DNA from: Ascochyta rabiei
Taxonomy: Eukaryota > Ascomycota > Dothideomycetes > Pleosporales > Didymellaceae
Assembly (NCBI RefSeq): GCF_004011695.2
Contig: NC_082406.1
Coordinates: 682,001 to 746,000, forward strand
DNA: 64,000 bases
Reading direction: 5' to 3'
The notes beneath the pieces are model-generated. The model saw nothing but the letters and a program-made list of their open reading frames with translations, was not told the DNA's origin and did no database searches. Shown piece after piece: positions 1 through 10,130 of this stretch (positions within the stretch are counted from its first letter, which is position 1; every line of letters starts with the position of its first letter). Made by a program: the position numbers and the translations under genes.

Positions 1-3000
1 ATGTTATTGGCGATCTCTCAGTCCTTGAAGTTCGAGCAACTTGCAAGGCACTCGGACGTAGTGTCAAAACCAGAGACACTGAACACAAACGAGCACGATT
101 GACGGAGCTTTTCGAAGGCCTACATCCTGATAGCTTTCCAAATGCGAAACACAAGACGACTGACTCGAGGCCCTTGACCAAATACTATCAGGCTCTCGTT
201 CCAAGCTGTAACGAGGAACTTGTTCACCGCATCACAGTAGGAGATCAGAAAGAGAAATGGAAGTATGTTAGGGAACGTGGCCTACTCGAGAAGCACTCAA
301 GCAGTATCGGAACTACCCTGCTGCAATCGATCTTCCGGGATCAATCACCCGACACAAAAAGCAAAGAGCGACTCCAAGCATTATCGACGAGGTTCCCTTC
401 GACTACAACTCCTGAGCCTGGGTTTTCAGCTTCCATGGCGTTCGCATTTGAGCTGCTCCGTGAGCTTGTCGAAACTGGATCATGTTGCATGGATAGTACT
501 TGGGTGGTCGACAATCTTGTCCGACCTCTGCTAAGACGTGGCGTTCGAAGACACGAAAGCTGGTCAGGAATCCAGTCGATCACTGCTCTGATCATAAGAT
601 ACTTAAACAGCCATCCCAGTGCTGCGAAAATCCTTACCAACGTCAAAGGAGATGTGTTACACATGGTCGCTTCGTGCTGGTCCCGACGCTCAGCTTTGTT
701 TGAGGTACATCTCAAGTCCCTACTCAAGATGGTCTTTGGCAGCACAACTCGTTTGGAGGATTTTACCAACCTACTGGTGGGGATCCCAAAGTCTCGACGA
801 TACCCTCTGCTCCAGTTATGTTGCCAGGAAGTCATGGACATAAATTTGAACGCCGCACAGAATATGGAGAATATTCGAGGCAAATTGACCCCTGGATTAC
901 TTGACAGCATCGGAGCGACACATGCACTAGGGCTTTTCAGACGCCTTCGCGATGCTAGAGGAGATACCGATTTGGTTGACTTGGGCCAGTACAGCTCTGT
1001 TCTTGTGACTACTCGGACTCCCGACGTTTACGAAGGAGATCCAGACATATACTACCTTGTGCTTCTTAATCGCAACGGTATGCACGCAGATGCAGAGTCG
1101 CACGCCGCCAGTATCCTGAAAGCTCGGAAGAAGATCACAAAGACCAGTTCCGACAGGAATTTGCGCGCTGAGAATGCATTGTCGGTTTGGGCGTGTGCGA
1201 ACGCTAGCGGATCTCTAAGACTTTTGTCAGAAACCGTGAATTGGGCCAGATCATTCGTCCGTGATCAATTGACGGCATCTAAGCTCTTCTCTACCTATTA
1301 TGACGAGACTTACAAACTACTATCTGGGTGCCTCAAACACGGCGACGAAGTCCTAAATTCAAAGGAACTCCGCCAGCGAGTTGAGTGTGCAAATTTGATC
1401 ATGATGGACTTGCTTGACATCGCATTCTCTGCGTTACGCGAACCGTCCTTCAATTCCAGCAATTGGCGCAAGACAGTGGGAATATTCACACATGTTATCA
1501 AGGAGCGCATGAGGCTTTCGGTAGACTTGGAGAAAATCAGGAACGTACCAGACGAGGAAGTCTATTACGCCCTCTGGGAAGATACGATTACAACGCTTAT
1601 TCGAGCCGAGACACTAGCCAACCAGGAGGAGAATGAGAAGCTAGGTGCAAACACGATTTCAGGCATTGTCGTTGGCAAGACTGCTTTTACCGATATCAGG
1701 CCCAATGACAACGGCAGAGCAACATGGAAATTTCTCGATAATCTTGCCAGAGCCAGAAATGACTTATGGAAAGACCTGCGGCCGGCTAGGTATCCTGATG
1801 TGCTTACTCTTCCTGAGCCTTTTCCACGCGGACTACCGGTGCAACATCTTCTCGCATGCTGGACTCCAAATACCATAAATCTATGCGAACTTGCACCATA
1901 CATCTTTTCACGAGTAGAGAGTACTCTCTTTGTCTCGTCAAAAGTTGCTCTGAATCCGGTATCTTCTGAAGAACATATGCAACATGCCATCGGTGCATTC
2001 GTGGACAGCTACCAGTACGCCCTTAACGCATATGTTTCTGGTGTATGTGATCCACAAGAGAAAGAGAAGCGGCTCGCAAAAGTTTGGTTCTATGCAACAG
2101 GTGCTCTTAGTGAACAGAGAATGACCTCTGAAGAGGCTATTAGGTACTGGAAACGACACATCCCCTCTTATCTGCAGTCGACTTTGTCCAAAGTCATGCC
2201 AGTGGAAGAGCATGTACCATGGCCGGTAGTACCAGAGTTTGACGATCCATCAGAGGCTCATGAGTGGAATCCGCTTGAGGCTAGACCTGCCGATGTCAAA
2301 ATAAAAGCACGCGATCTTGGCACAGCCACGTACATCGATCTCTGCACGATCGGGAGCCATGCTAAACATACGAAACCTCACATCTGGTCTCACTACGAAC
2401 CACCAGTACCGCAAGTTCCCGCTGAAGAGAGCTCTGTTGGCTCGATATGGGGCTGCCATTCTACTGATGCTGAGAGAGAAGCCAGTGCTTTGGCCGCTTT
2501 GCTTTATCTCGACGCGAAATACGGCTCGATTGAAAGGATGTTGACAACGCCATTTCCATCGCTAGATGATGTCCGTTATCCATGCCTTTATCTTGACGAG
2601 GACTTCCTCTCTCGCGACGAACTTTGTGTCCCAGATGCGGCAGCGTACCTTTCCAGACACCAAGGACTGATTCCTTTGACGTTGGTTCATACGCTTGTTA
2701 CTACCTTAGTTGGAAGATTCACCTACAAGCGGAAATCGCGTGTGTTGGGTGAGGCAGCTTTCACGCTCATTCGGGCTCTGAGTGAAAGTGATAAGCCTGG
2801 TCCTGCATTTGAACTAGCCATTGAGGTTATCATCGGACAACCAAGTGCCAGCTCCTGGCATCGTATGCTGTTCTACAGTGGCTTTCTTCAAAGGCTTCCT
2901 GCTTCAGACGCCCGTGCATGTATAAGCAAGTTTGCTAGAGCAGTCGGTAAAAAGCTCGATGCGCAGAATTCTAGAGCACAACCAGAAGCCGCGGCAGGGC

Positions 3001-4634
3001 AGATGGACAATGAGATCGATAAACGGGCACAAAGCCCAGATAGAAGTGACGCTCACGCAAGCCAAACAACCATCAAAGTCACCACCCTCAAGTCGCTTGC
3101 GCAGGTACTGCACGGATCCACCTACATTGGTGATGATTTCTCATTAGAGATCTTGGCTAGCCTTTCGAAGAAAGTCTCACACGTCGACGTCCGGCTCAGC
3201 ATTCTGCGAACCTTACTTAGCAAACTGGATGCCAACCGGCCAGGGCTCTGGGACACCGTTCTATCGACACTGCAGTCATTCATACCGTTAGCAGGCAGCC
3301 TTGATGAGCGCGAGCACATGACTGAAAGCGACTGGACCAATGCGGAAAAAACCATGACCATGCCAAAGGTTCAGCTTACCACCAAGCCCACGTGGCGGGA
3401 GGAGTCACCAATGTTGCATGCCTTCGTACAAAGATACCTCGACCTCGGTGGTAGCAAACTGACAGCCCTGTACTTGAGGCGCATCATACTTCCAACTCTA
3501 GAGTTGCTGAAACGAAACACTAGAAGATGGGCGTTATTGTTTTTGAGGAAGTATGCGCCAAAGCATGTTGAGATCCTCCAGACAATGCTTCCGCCAGTCC
3601 CGCTAGGTATCGTAATCTGGGAAATGATCCTTTCGGGATCGAGTACGAAGCCGTACCATATACCAAAGACAATACTCAATGAGTATGTGGCATACATGTC
3701 TTTTCGGCTCAATCCACCTAGAGCAATCTATGCGTTGAATAAGGGCTTAGAAGATGATGTTGCTGTGAAAAGCAGGCCTGAAGTGGCAATCTGGCTTGAG
3801 CTGTATGGGAACGGGATTGACAACGTGTGGCTGTACAGATTTTCCTTCACCCACATATCAGATTTTGATGACCAAGAGAGTGAAGATGACGAGGCCTGTA
3901 TCACTCGGCACTTCTACCAGAAGAAATGGCTCGGAATCTTCACTACTTTTCTGTGGGCTGATGAACCAAGTTATGTTCAACTGAGGGGTTTCATCTCCAC
4001 ACTAACAGACCCTTTCAATATCCCCTGCCCGTGGTGGAATCAATACGGCCGTACCACCGTCGAAGCCATGCTCGCATACATCAATGGCATATGTACACGG
4101 GACTGGCAGGCTGATCCGAACCGCAAACCCGCTATCCTGCCTGACACATTCGATTGGAAGCTATCTCTGCTCTCCTATCCCCTGACACATCTATACAAAA
4201 CCAACAGCGAGGCTCGAGAGCAGGCTTGCAAACAATTTTCAGATGAGTTGAGCGCCATTCTCGATGGCATCAGCAACTCCATGTACCACGCCAAGTTTGC
4301 CCAGATCCAAGACCGCATTTGTAGCGGGCGCAACCTCAACAACAAAGACTTCAAAGATAACTTAATGCTAAGTGCGTTGTACTTGGGTGATATCTCAAAG
4401 ACGAGTTTGTCGTGGTTGACGACTCCGGATCTACTACGGGTCAACCTGGCGGCCGACATGGTGGTGGAGGTGAAGGGCATGGACAATGGAGCGCTGGAGC
4501 CAAGGCTGAAGGCGATGTTAGATAGTTGGGTTTCTAGCGAGAATGAGGAAGTTAGAAGGACTGGATACAGTGCGCAGAACAAATACTACAACGCCGATGG
4601 CAAAAAGGTAGAGCTGACACGACTGCGGTCGTAG
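1..4634 (+). CDS. 5'-truncated very large conserved-type protein of unknown function
   Basis: The reading frame is open from base 3 of the window to a TAG at 4632-4634, so the true start lies upstream; no in-frame ATG marks a credible start near 99. The 1,544 visible residues are rich in Leu and in helix-forming stretches, with no signal peptide, membrane segment, P-loop, zinc motif or kinase motif that I can recognise. The style (long helical blocks, scattered aromatic residues, few low-complexity runs apart from an acidic-polar patch around 960-1000) would fit a HEAT/ARM-like solenoid or scaffold, but this is only an impression. There is no intron in the visible 4.6 kb. Codon use looks normal and there is no RIP-type damage, although the transposon nest starts only about 1.6 kb downstream. 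I do not recognise the family. Confidence 0.85.
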   Translation, partial: VIGDLSVLEVRATCKALGRSVKTRDTEHKRARLTELFEGLHPDSFPNAKHKTTDSRPLTKYYQALVPSCNEELVHRITVGDQKEKWKYVRERGLLEKHSSSIGTTLLQSIFRDQSPDTKSKERLQALSTRFPSTTTPEPGFSASMAFAFELLRELVETGSCCMDSTWVVDNLVRPLLRRGVRRHESWSGIQSITALIIRYLNSHPSAAKILTNVKGDVLHMVASCWSRRSALFEVHLKSLLKMVFGSTTRLEDFTNLLVGIPKSRRYPLLQLCCQEVMDINLNAAQNMENIRGKLTPGLLDSIGATHALGLFRRLRDARGDTDLVDLGQYSSVLVTTRTPDVYEGDPDIYYLVLLNRNGMHADAESHAASILKARKKITKTSSDRNLRAENALSVWACANASGSLRLLSETVNWARSFVRDQLTASKLFSTYYDETYKLLSGCLKHGDEVLNSKELRQRVECANLIMMDLLDIAFSALREPSFNSSNWRKTVGIFTHVIKERMRLSVDLEKIRNVPDEEVYYALWEDTITTLIRAETLANQEENEKLGANTISGIVVGKTAFTDIRPNDNGRATWKFLDNLARARNDLWKDLRPARYPDVLTLPEPFPRGLPVQHLLACWTPNTINLCELAPYIFSRVESTLFVSSKVALNPVSSEEHMQHAIGAFVDSYQYALNAYVSGVCDPQEKEKRLAKVWFYATGALSEQRMTSEEAIRYWKRHIPSYLQSTLSKVMPVEEHVPWPVVPEFDDPSEAHEWNPLEARPADVKIKARDLGTATYIDLCTIGSHAKHTKPHIWSHYEPPVPQVPAEESSVGSIWGCHSTDAEREASALAALLYLDAKYGSIERMLTTPFPSLDDVRYPCLYLDEDFLSRDELCVPDAAAYLSRHQGLIPLTLVHTLVTTLVGRFTYKRKSRVLGEAAFTLIRALSESDKPGPAFELAIEVIIGQPSASSWHRMLFYSGFLQRLPASDARACISKFARAVGKKLDAQNSRAQPEAAAGQMDNEIDKRAQSPDRSDAHASQTTIKVTTLKSLAQVLHGSTYIGDDFSLEILASLSKKVSHVDVRLSILRTLLSKLDANRPGLWDTVLSTLQSFIPLAGSLDEREHMTESDWTNAEKTMTMPKVQLTTKPTWREESPMLHAFVQRYLDLGGSKLTALYLRRIILPTLELLKRNTRRWALLFLRKYAPKHVEILQTMLPPVPLGIVIWEMILSGSSTKPYHIPKTILNEYVAYMSFRLNPPRAIYALNKGLEDDVAVKSRPEVAIWLELYGNGIDNVWLYRFSFTHISDFDDQESEDDEACITRHFYQKKWLGIFTTFLWADEPSYVQLRGFISTLTDPFNIPCPWWNQYGRTTVEAMLAYINGICTRDWQADPNRKPAILPDTFDWKLSLLSYPLTHLYKTNSEAREQACKQFSDELSAILDGISNSMYHAKFAQIQDRICSGRNLNNKDFKDNLMLSALYLGDISKTSLSWLTTPDLLRVNLAADMVVEVKGMDNGALEPRLKAMLDSWVSSENEEVRRTGYSAQNKYYNADGKKVELTRLRS

Positions 4635-5194
4635 GTCTTGCGCAAGACGGCATTGGCGAACACTGTTTGGAAGTATCGCGGCCGTTTAAAAAGCCTTCGG
4701 TATGATGAAGTCGACCCATCGTAAACTCAAGCAAAAGGAATGCGAACAAAGATTTCAGCAGTGCTTGTGCAGATGCATGTCATTCCACGCTTCCAATTAT
4801 CTAGATATCATTTTACCGGGAACGGACAACCTCTATTTGAAATTGGGCAAATAGATAGCGGTTACAAAAGAGCCTATTCATTCAGTCCAACTTCATCTGG
4901 ACCTGCGTCTATTACAATTGTTCCTGTGGTGTATCAAAAGGGAACTGAAATAGCTACATCCATGATTACGCTGCATATGCACAACTTTACTTCACTTGGT
5001 ATCTGTCATTCTATGTCTTCACTTGTCACGGGCAGGAGCTAGTATGTCATACCAGATAACTTCTTTCACCCTCACTGCTGTGGATATCTTCAGCCGCGCT
5101 GTACCCACTCCTTAATTCACCACCAACTCAGAATATCAACTTCCGAATTACAAATCATTCCATCAGACCAGGCAATGTCCCAGCGCAATCGGTA
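4635..5194. other. Intergenic region between the large gene and a small secreted protein gene
   Basis: Holds the 3' flank of the large gene and the promoter of the secreted protein gene. A 100-codon open frame at 4740-5042 has no recognisable features and is treated as chance. No repeat or RNA gene was seen. Confidence 0.5.
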
Positions 5195-5596
5195 ATGAGG
5201 TCTTCTTTCAACTTCGTCTTCTGCGTCTCGGCGTTGTGCTTCGCCGCACTCGTCAGCGCAAATCTACCTCCCACTGATGACGTCATCCAGTCTTTCAACG
5301 TTTCGATTCCCCTCAGTGAGTCAGTGCTTTCGGACTTTCTTACAGACGGCACCTCGAACGACACCATCACCGCCCTCGGCTATGATCCGTCTTACGATTA
5401 CCAGGGCTGGGCCAGTGTTGAAGTCTGGACCGGGGGTAGCTCTCGCAAGCCTGTCAATGTCGGCGAGCTGACTGGCAGCGCCCTTTACCACACAGTCTAC
5501 AACATCTTAGGCAAAGCTTGTCCGCCTATGAATAATCCTCGGGGCAACTACAGCAGCAACAAAAACTGGTCCGGTTTCTGCACCAAGTATCTCTAA
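5195..5596 (+). CDS. Small secreted protein, unknown function (candidate effector)
   Basis: A single-exon gene for 133 residues. The first 22 residues have a short polar start, a hydrophobic core (FVFCVSALCFAALVS) and an Ala-Asn junction typical of a signal peptide. The mature part (about 111 residues) has only two cysteines, both near the C-terminus, two to three NxT/S sequons near the middle and the tail, and a Trp/Tyr-rich central stretch. I recognise no family. The ATG at 5195 is the only start that gives a signal peptide. Within about 20 bp after the TAA the DNA turns AT-rich and RIP-like, so the gene sits at the left shoulder of the transposon island, a usual place for fungal effector genes. 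Size, secretion and location support 'candidate effector'; nothing shows a function. Confidence 0.65.
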   Translation: MRSSFNFVFCVSALCFAALVSANLPPTDDVIQSFNVSIPLSESVLSDFLTDGTSNDTITALGYDPSYDYQGWASVEVWTGGSSRKPVNVGELTGSALYHTVYNILGKACPPMNNPRGNYSSNKNWSGFCTKYL

Positions 5597-6252
5597 TTTA
5601 TAGCAATTAGATTACCCTTAAGAGACGTTTAGGCCGCCTACCTAAGCTCTTAAATAACTAAATAGATAAGCTCGTCTATGTCAGGACTCTTACCCAACGG
5701 GAGCCTCAATAACTTAGGTTGACCCGTTATGGCCCGTCTTCAGCCATGATCACGTGTTAGTGCTTACCGGTCACCTATAGTATATAAGAGATGTAGGAAT
5801 TACTCTAGTATAGTAGCAATTTGTCTATCCTCTACCTGCAATACACCCTATCCCCTCTCATCATCTCGTCCTTTAGTCCTGTAACAATCCCCAAGCCTGA
5901 CAGTCTACTTTATTTGTTAATCCTAGCCACCTAACAGATACGCTGAAACTGGATCTGTGCAGGGTTAACAATCTGCCGCAGGTGCACAACGTCTGCCAGC
6001 CAGATTCAAACCCACAAGCTTCAGCATCTAAGTAAGCACTTTGTCAAGACACGGCTCTACTCTACCGCGCTAGGCATCCCAAAGAGGTATCAGTGCTCAC
6101 TCAGATAGTGAGCACGTAGGCCAAAACAGTACTTATTACCCATACCAGGTCAGAGGTGGGCGTTCTGCCACATGTCGGCGCCTTCTCGGTCGGCCTGACA
6201 TCGCTACTGTTTAGGAGCATTAGGAGAGGGGTATCTATCCTATCTTCAACTA
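5597..6252. other. AT-rich, RIP-like left shoulder of the transposon island
   Basis: No gene. TpA-rich sequence with a solo-LTR candidate (5755-5936), a tRNA-like A-box/B-box relic on the minus strand (about 5997-6080) and a perfect 9-bp inverted repeat with a 5-nt loop (GTGCTCACT at 6093-6101, AGTGAGCAC at 6107-6115). Confidence 0.5.
5755..5936. repeat. Candidate solo LTR remnant
   Basis: A 182-bp block starts TGTTAG and ends CTAACA, the short terminal inverted repeat of many LTRs. It contains a TATA-like box (AGTATATAAGAG) in a promoter-like position. The flanking 5-mers (TCACG and GATAC) do not match, so no target duplication survives or the ends are wrong. There is no second copy in the window. 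Tentative. Confidence 0.3.
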
Positions 6253-6711
6253 ACGTACCCCACGGACGAGTGGAACAGTCCAAAATCTCACCGAAAATCA
6301 CGAAAATCGCAACTCTTTATCTCAACAACCACCCTATAGAATTATCTGAAACTCTTAGAATAGAGCTGCACCTATACTAATAAGATTATTTAAAAGTCTT
6401 AGAGTGCTAGAATCTATAATACAGAAGCTATTAAGAGATTGCTGTTTTATTAACGTAATCGGCCATTGAGTCAGCCAGGCAATTGAGCCGGCCACCTTTG
6501 CTAAGATCACACCTTATTCCACCTCTCATCTAATGTCTTAACAACCTGATCTTAGATTACTTCCTTGTAAGGATAGGATAATTCTTGCTATTTAAGCTAT
6601 AAAATCTAACGTGTTAATAAGCTAACAGCGCGCTGCTGCTATCTATAACGTTCCTTAATTAACCCTCTAAGACTAACGCGCTAAAACCACCTTATAACGC
6701 AATTCCTACTA

Positions 6712-8544
6712 ACATGTTTTACTAGTAAGCGGCCAACACCAGTATCCGGCCAACCCCACTAAAACCAGCCTAACTTGGCGTGCAATTACTCCACAACCAC
6801 GCAGTTGAATTAAGTAAGGTTTTAAAGCATAATAGATTAGATAGCTCTATATTAAGTCCTGTTGTAGCCTTGCACGTGGCATTTGCTACACGTTAGTAGT
6901 GCTCACTAACGCCGTAGGGCAGCGTTAACCTGGGCCTCCTCCTTAACCACATTATTAGCCTATAAGACTAGTAATTAAGCTTCCTTAACCTGTAGAGCTC
7001 CCCTACGTGCTATATACTATCTACGCTTTTAACACTTATATTACTAGCGTTAATTTAAAGCATATAGCTTAGCATTCTCCTAAGTTAAGATTATTACTGA
7101 CTGTATTGCAAGCTAACAACCCTTAACAAGCTAGGATATAGCTTAACTAGTTAGACTTTGTAACTGACGCTTAAGGAGATCTTGTACAAGGCAAGCTTGC
7201 TGCTGAAGCTGGTCAACTGTACGCGGTGTCTCTGCTGTCCACAGCCCTGCTGGTCCTGCTGCTGTCCCTGGTAGTGATGGTGTTCTAATAACAGTGAGGC
7301 ATGACAGGACACGCTCTAGATTAAATAGGATAAGCCCTGTTACTTGAAATCCAGCCTTAATATTGCTCTCTAATAGAGCAGTTGGTCTAATCCTTAAGTA
7401 CATCTATAGGAAGTCAAGCTTATTAACATAGAAGATGCTTTAGCGGGCAAGCTTAGACACCTTATGTCCATATACCACCTTAAGAGGAGAGTAGCAGCTA
7501 ACGTCTAGTGGCTAGAGAAGGTGTAAGGTGTAAGGAGGCATACAGAGGGTAATAATTATGTTGTCCTTACAGTACTGATCAAACTTAGGTGTAGCATAGC
7601 TGCTGTGACTGTTAAGGATAAGTAGCTAACAAGCACCTAATAAGCGAGTCTGTGTGTGCCTGTTGAAGTGCTTCACCCAGTCAAGGCCTAGCTCATCTGT
7701 TGTCCAGCCGTTGTCACTAACAGCAACAGTCCAGTCAGGTAGGAGGTCTTAATACCAGCTAGCCTGGTAGAGCTTCCCTGCTAGTATAAGGAAGGGTGGG
7801 ATAGACCAACCTAACGCGTTAACACACTTAATTATTGTTACCTACTCACAATTACCTGGCTAAACAACAGTAGCGCGTCTAACTGTGTTAGAGCTAGTAA
7901 CAACCTTAGATGTTGAGGCAACACCTATTATAAACCTAGTCTTATTAAAGTTGTAGATGTCCTTATTAGGTATCCTATATATAAGGCGTGTCTCCTCTAC
8001 CAGCCTGAACCACATGCTAATCCTGACAGGATCTTCACAGCGTGCCCTTTATGAATGGAATTTCCTATTCCACTTTGTCTAGAGTTCTGGCTGGCGCTTA
8101 ATAAAGCGTGCTACCTAGTTCTTGCCTAGCAAAGGAGGAGGAGGATTTTAGCTGTAGGTAGTAAGGAGAGTATCTGCTATTTGTTGCATATTAATAATCT
8201 GGGGTAGAAATCCACAATAATTAAGGTCTAAGATCTACTAAATAAGGGACTGCTCTTTAATAGGGCTAAGCTTAAGGTTAATAGACGTTGTTGCGTCTTT
8301 TAACTTAATGCCCTAGAGGCAGCAGCAGAGCGTTGTATAAGGCACCTGGTAGAGTAAAGCAGCCCTATTTTTTAACTAAACGCGTCCTAATTTAACAGTA
8401 GAGGCAGCAAGAAGGCATCTACCCTCTGTAAGGGAGGCTTAAGTACGTTGTAGTTAAGCCATCACAGTTGGGATAAAAGAAGTTTGACGCGTTTTGGTGG
8501 GGTTGGCCGGATACTGGTGTTGGCCGCTTACTGGTGAAACACGT
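6712..8544 (-). mobile_element. Pogo/Fot1-like DNA transposon A, 1,833 bp, nested in B
   Basis: Inverted repeats of about 60 bp: left 6712 starts ACATGTTTTACTAGTAAGCG, right ends at 8544 and its complement starts ACGTGTTTCACCAGTAAGCG; both continue with GGCCAACACCAGTATCCGG. Every mismatch between the arms in the first 45 bp is a C/T or G/A transition. TA flanks lie at 6710-6711 and 8545-8546. The minus strand carries a decayed transposase. The insertion point lies inside the N-terminal coding part of transposon B, so A is younger than B. TIR sequence differs from B beyond the shared ACGT start, so it is a separate family. Confidence 0.88.
7143..8450 (-). pseudogene. Decayed pogo/Fot1-type DDE transposase of element A
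   Basis: Minus-strand translation shows, in order, an eroded N-terminal DNA-binding part, the block YNFNKTRFIIGV (normally NFDET or similar), the block PGNCE followed by a GWSIPPFLILAGK-like stretch, WTTDELGLDWVKHF, LLILNSHSSY (normally LDGHSSH), MPPYTLHLLQPLDVSCY and a C-terminal segment ending at 7143. The first two catalytic aspartates now read Asn (AAT and AAC after T, consistent with TpG to TpA), while the third (PLDV) is intact. Many TAG/TAA stops interrupt the frame. The C-terminal 86 codons (7143-7403) are still open. It cannot encode active transposase. Confidence 0.8.
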
Positions 8545-8546
8545 TA

Positions 8547-9044
8547 CAGCAGATTAAGGCTTAATAAGCCTAAAAAGGAGGTAGTTATATAATATATAAG
8601 GAAGCTTAATGTATAAGGCTTTACCTCTATGCTAAGCTACGTACATAAAATAGCTAATTAACTACTAGCTACCTATAGTAGTAGTAAGGTTAGAGAAAAA
8701 TAGGCTAGGCACCTTGTAAACCAGAAGCCTAAGATTAAGTCTTAGGTAACTAGACAGCGCAATTACTAGAGAGTCTTATGCAGTAATCTAGCTATTATTA
8801 GCCCCTAGTTTAACCTTATACGTAACGTTAAAGCTAAATATAGCATCTAGAACTAAGATACCTATAACTTTAACAAGACTGGCTTCTAGATAGGTGTTAG
8901 AGGGTCTGTTAAGGTGGTGACAGCGTCTAAGAAGCGTCTTAAGCCACTTAGAGTCCAGCCTGGCAACTGTAAGTAGGCGACGTTAATTGCCGCAATTAAC
9001 GCTATAGGGTAGGTTATCCTACCCTTCTTTATCTTTAAAGTAAA
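8547..9044 (+). pseudogene. N-terminal part of the decayed transposase of element B
   Basis: The frame starts near ATG 6533, runs to 6709, is broken by element A, resumes at 8547 and continues to 9044, where the Ty3 element cuts it. Recognisable blocks are a helix-turn-helix region (LLATYSSSKVREKQARHL) and the DDE block DTYNFNKTGF, then VKVVTASKKRLKPLRVQPGN and ILPFFIFK. The first catalytic Asp reads Asn. Stops are TAG/TAA in place of expected Gln or Trp codons. Confidence 0.75.
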
Positions 9045-9237
9045 TGTAAGGGCACTGTAGGCAGGCAATAGAGCAGAGCGATATAGGATGAAATAATAGG
9101 TAATATTGAGAGATAAGACGAATCCTTGATGGATGAGTCTTCAGGTGTGTGGATATTATATACTGGTCGGTGGGTCTCTGGGCTTAGCCCGGGGTCTGTC
9201 CGAGGTATCCCCTGTTGTAGGGAGAACACCTGTGACA
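9045..9237 (-). repeat. 3' LTR of the Ty3/gypsy element
   Basis: 193 bp, TG...CA ends (plus-strand TGTAAGGGCA...CTGTGACA). It differs from the 5' LTR at seven positions, all C/T or G/A transitions. Contains TATTATATAC, a TATA-like run. Confidence 0.95.
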
Positions 9238-9241
9238 ATAG

Positions 9242-9254
9242 CCCCCCCCCTTCT
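9242..9254 (-). other. Polypurine tract of the Ty3/gypsy element
   Basis: On the element strand AGAAGGGGGGGGG lies four bases before the 3' LTR, the expected place and composition of the plus-strand primer for reverse transcription. Confidence 0.75.
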
Positions 9255-9377
9255 AAAGGTTCGTCCCGAACCGTTTTGGGGAATCCCCAGCGCCATTATT
9301 AAGCTCTAGAAAAACCTCCTGTAGAGGGAAAAACTTAGGCAGGAGAAATGTGGTGTGGCCTGGGGTGACTATCCAGC

Positions 9378-9577
9378 ATCAAGTGAGGCCGGGTAGCTGT
9401 TTCAAGAGCAATCCTACAGATGCCAGCTACACCGTCGTCACAACGCTTCCTCAGTGCCCTACCAGGGCGGCACCGCTGTGTTGCCAGGCGACCGGGTTTT
9501 CCTGCATCAAGTGAGGCTGGGTAGCTGTTAAGAGCAATCCTATAGACGCCAGCTACGCCGTTGTCGCAACGCTTCCT
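9378..9577. repeat. Imperfect direct repeat in the 3' untranslated part of the Ty3 element
   Basis: Two copies of about 75 bp (about 9378-9454 and 9503-9577) beginning GCATCAAGTGAGGC and ending CGCAACGCTTCC or close to it, separated by about 48 bp of GC-rich spacer. The differences are mainly transitions. Confidence 0.75.
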
Positions 9578-9657
9578 TGTTTGCCGGAGTCTCAACCCAG
9601 GTCAAGTCCGCAATTGTCAGCTCTATGGCTTGATAGGTGAGCAGTGGCTTGAACCCG

Positions 9658-9978
9658 ACGTCACAAAGGTCAATCGCCGAAGCGGCCTTTGGCTCAACCT
9701 GTGGGGAGCGTGACTGTTAGACGTCACGAAGGTCAACGCCGAAGCGTTCCTTGGCTCTGAAACCTGTGGGGAGCGTGACTGTTGGACGTCACAAAGGTCA
9801 ATCGCCGAAGCGGCCTTTGGCTCAACCCGTGGGGAGCGTGACTGTTAGACGTCACGAAGGTCAACGCTGAAGCGTTCCTTGGCTCTGAAACCCGTGGGGA
9901 GCGTGACTGTTGGACGTCACAAAGGTCAACGCCGAAGCGTCCCTTGGCTCTGAAACCTGTGGGGAGCGTGACTTTTGA
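9658..9978. repeat. Alternating 63/65-bp tandem repeat downstream of pol
   Basis: Five units start at 9658, 9721, 9786, 9849 and 9914, each beginning ACGTCAC(A/G)AAGGTCAA and ending GTGGGGAGCGTGACT plus five or six bases. Units 1 and 3 (63 bp, with AATCGCCGAAGCGG) and units 2 and 4 (65 bp, with GCGTTCCTTGGCTCTGAAA) alternate, giving a 128-bp higher-order period; unit 5 is of the second kind. The array lies between the pol stop and the 3' LTR. Confidence 0.9.
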
Positions 9979-10130
9979 TGAACCTTGCAATTGATCTTCT
10001 CTTCTAACTTGAACGTGCCATTCTTGCCAGTGATGTATCGGATAGACGCCGGGCCTCCTTCGGCCACCAGCTGCACTTATTCTGGGAGCGTCCATCCTTA
10101 CTTCTCGGCTGGGTTGGAAGGATATCCTTT

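Noticed and set aside
4740..5042. 100-codon frame between the large gene and the secreted protein
   Set aside because: No domain or signal peptide and ordinary intergenic composition.
9733..10095. Minus-strand 120-codon frame downstream of pol
   Set aside because: It mostly translates the tandem repeat array; period lengths of 63 and 65 bp would shift frame between units.
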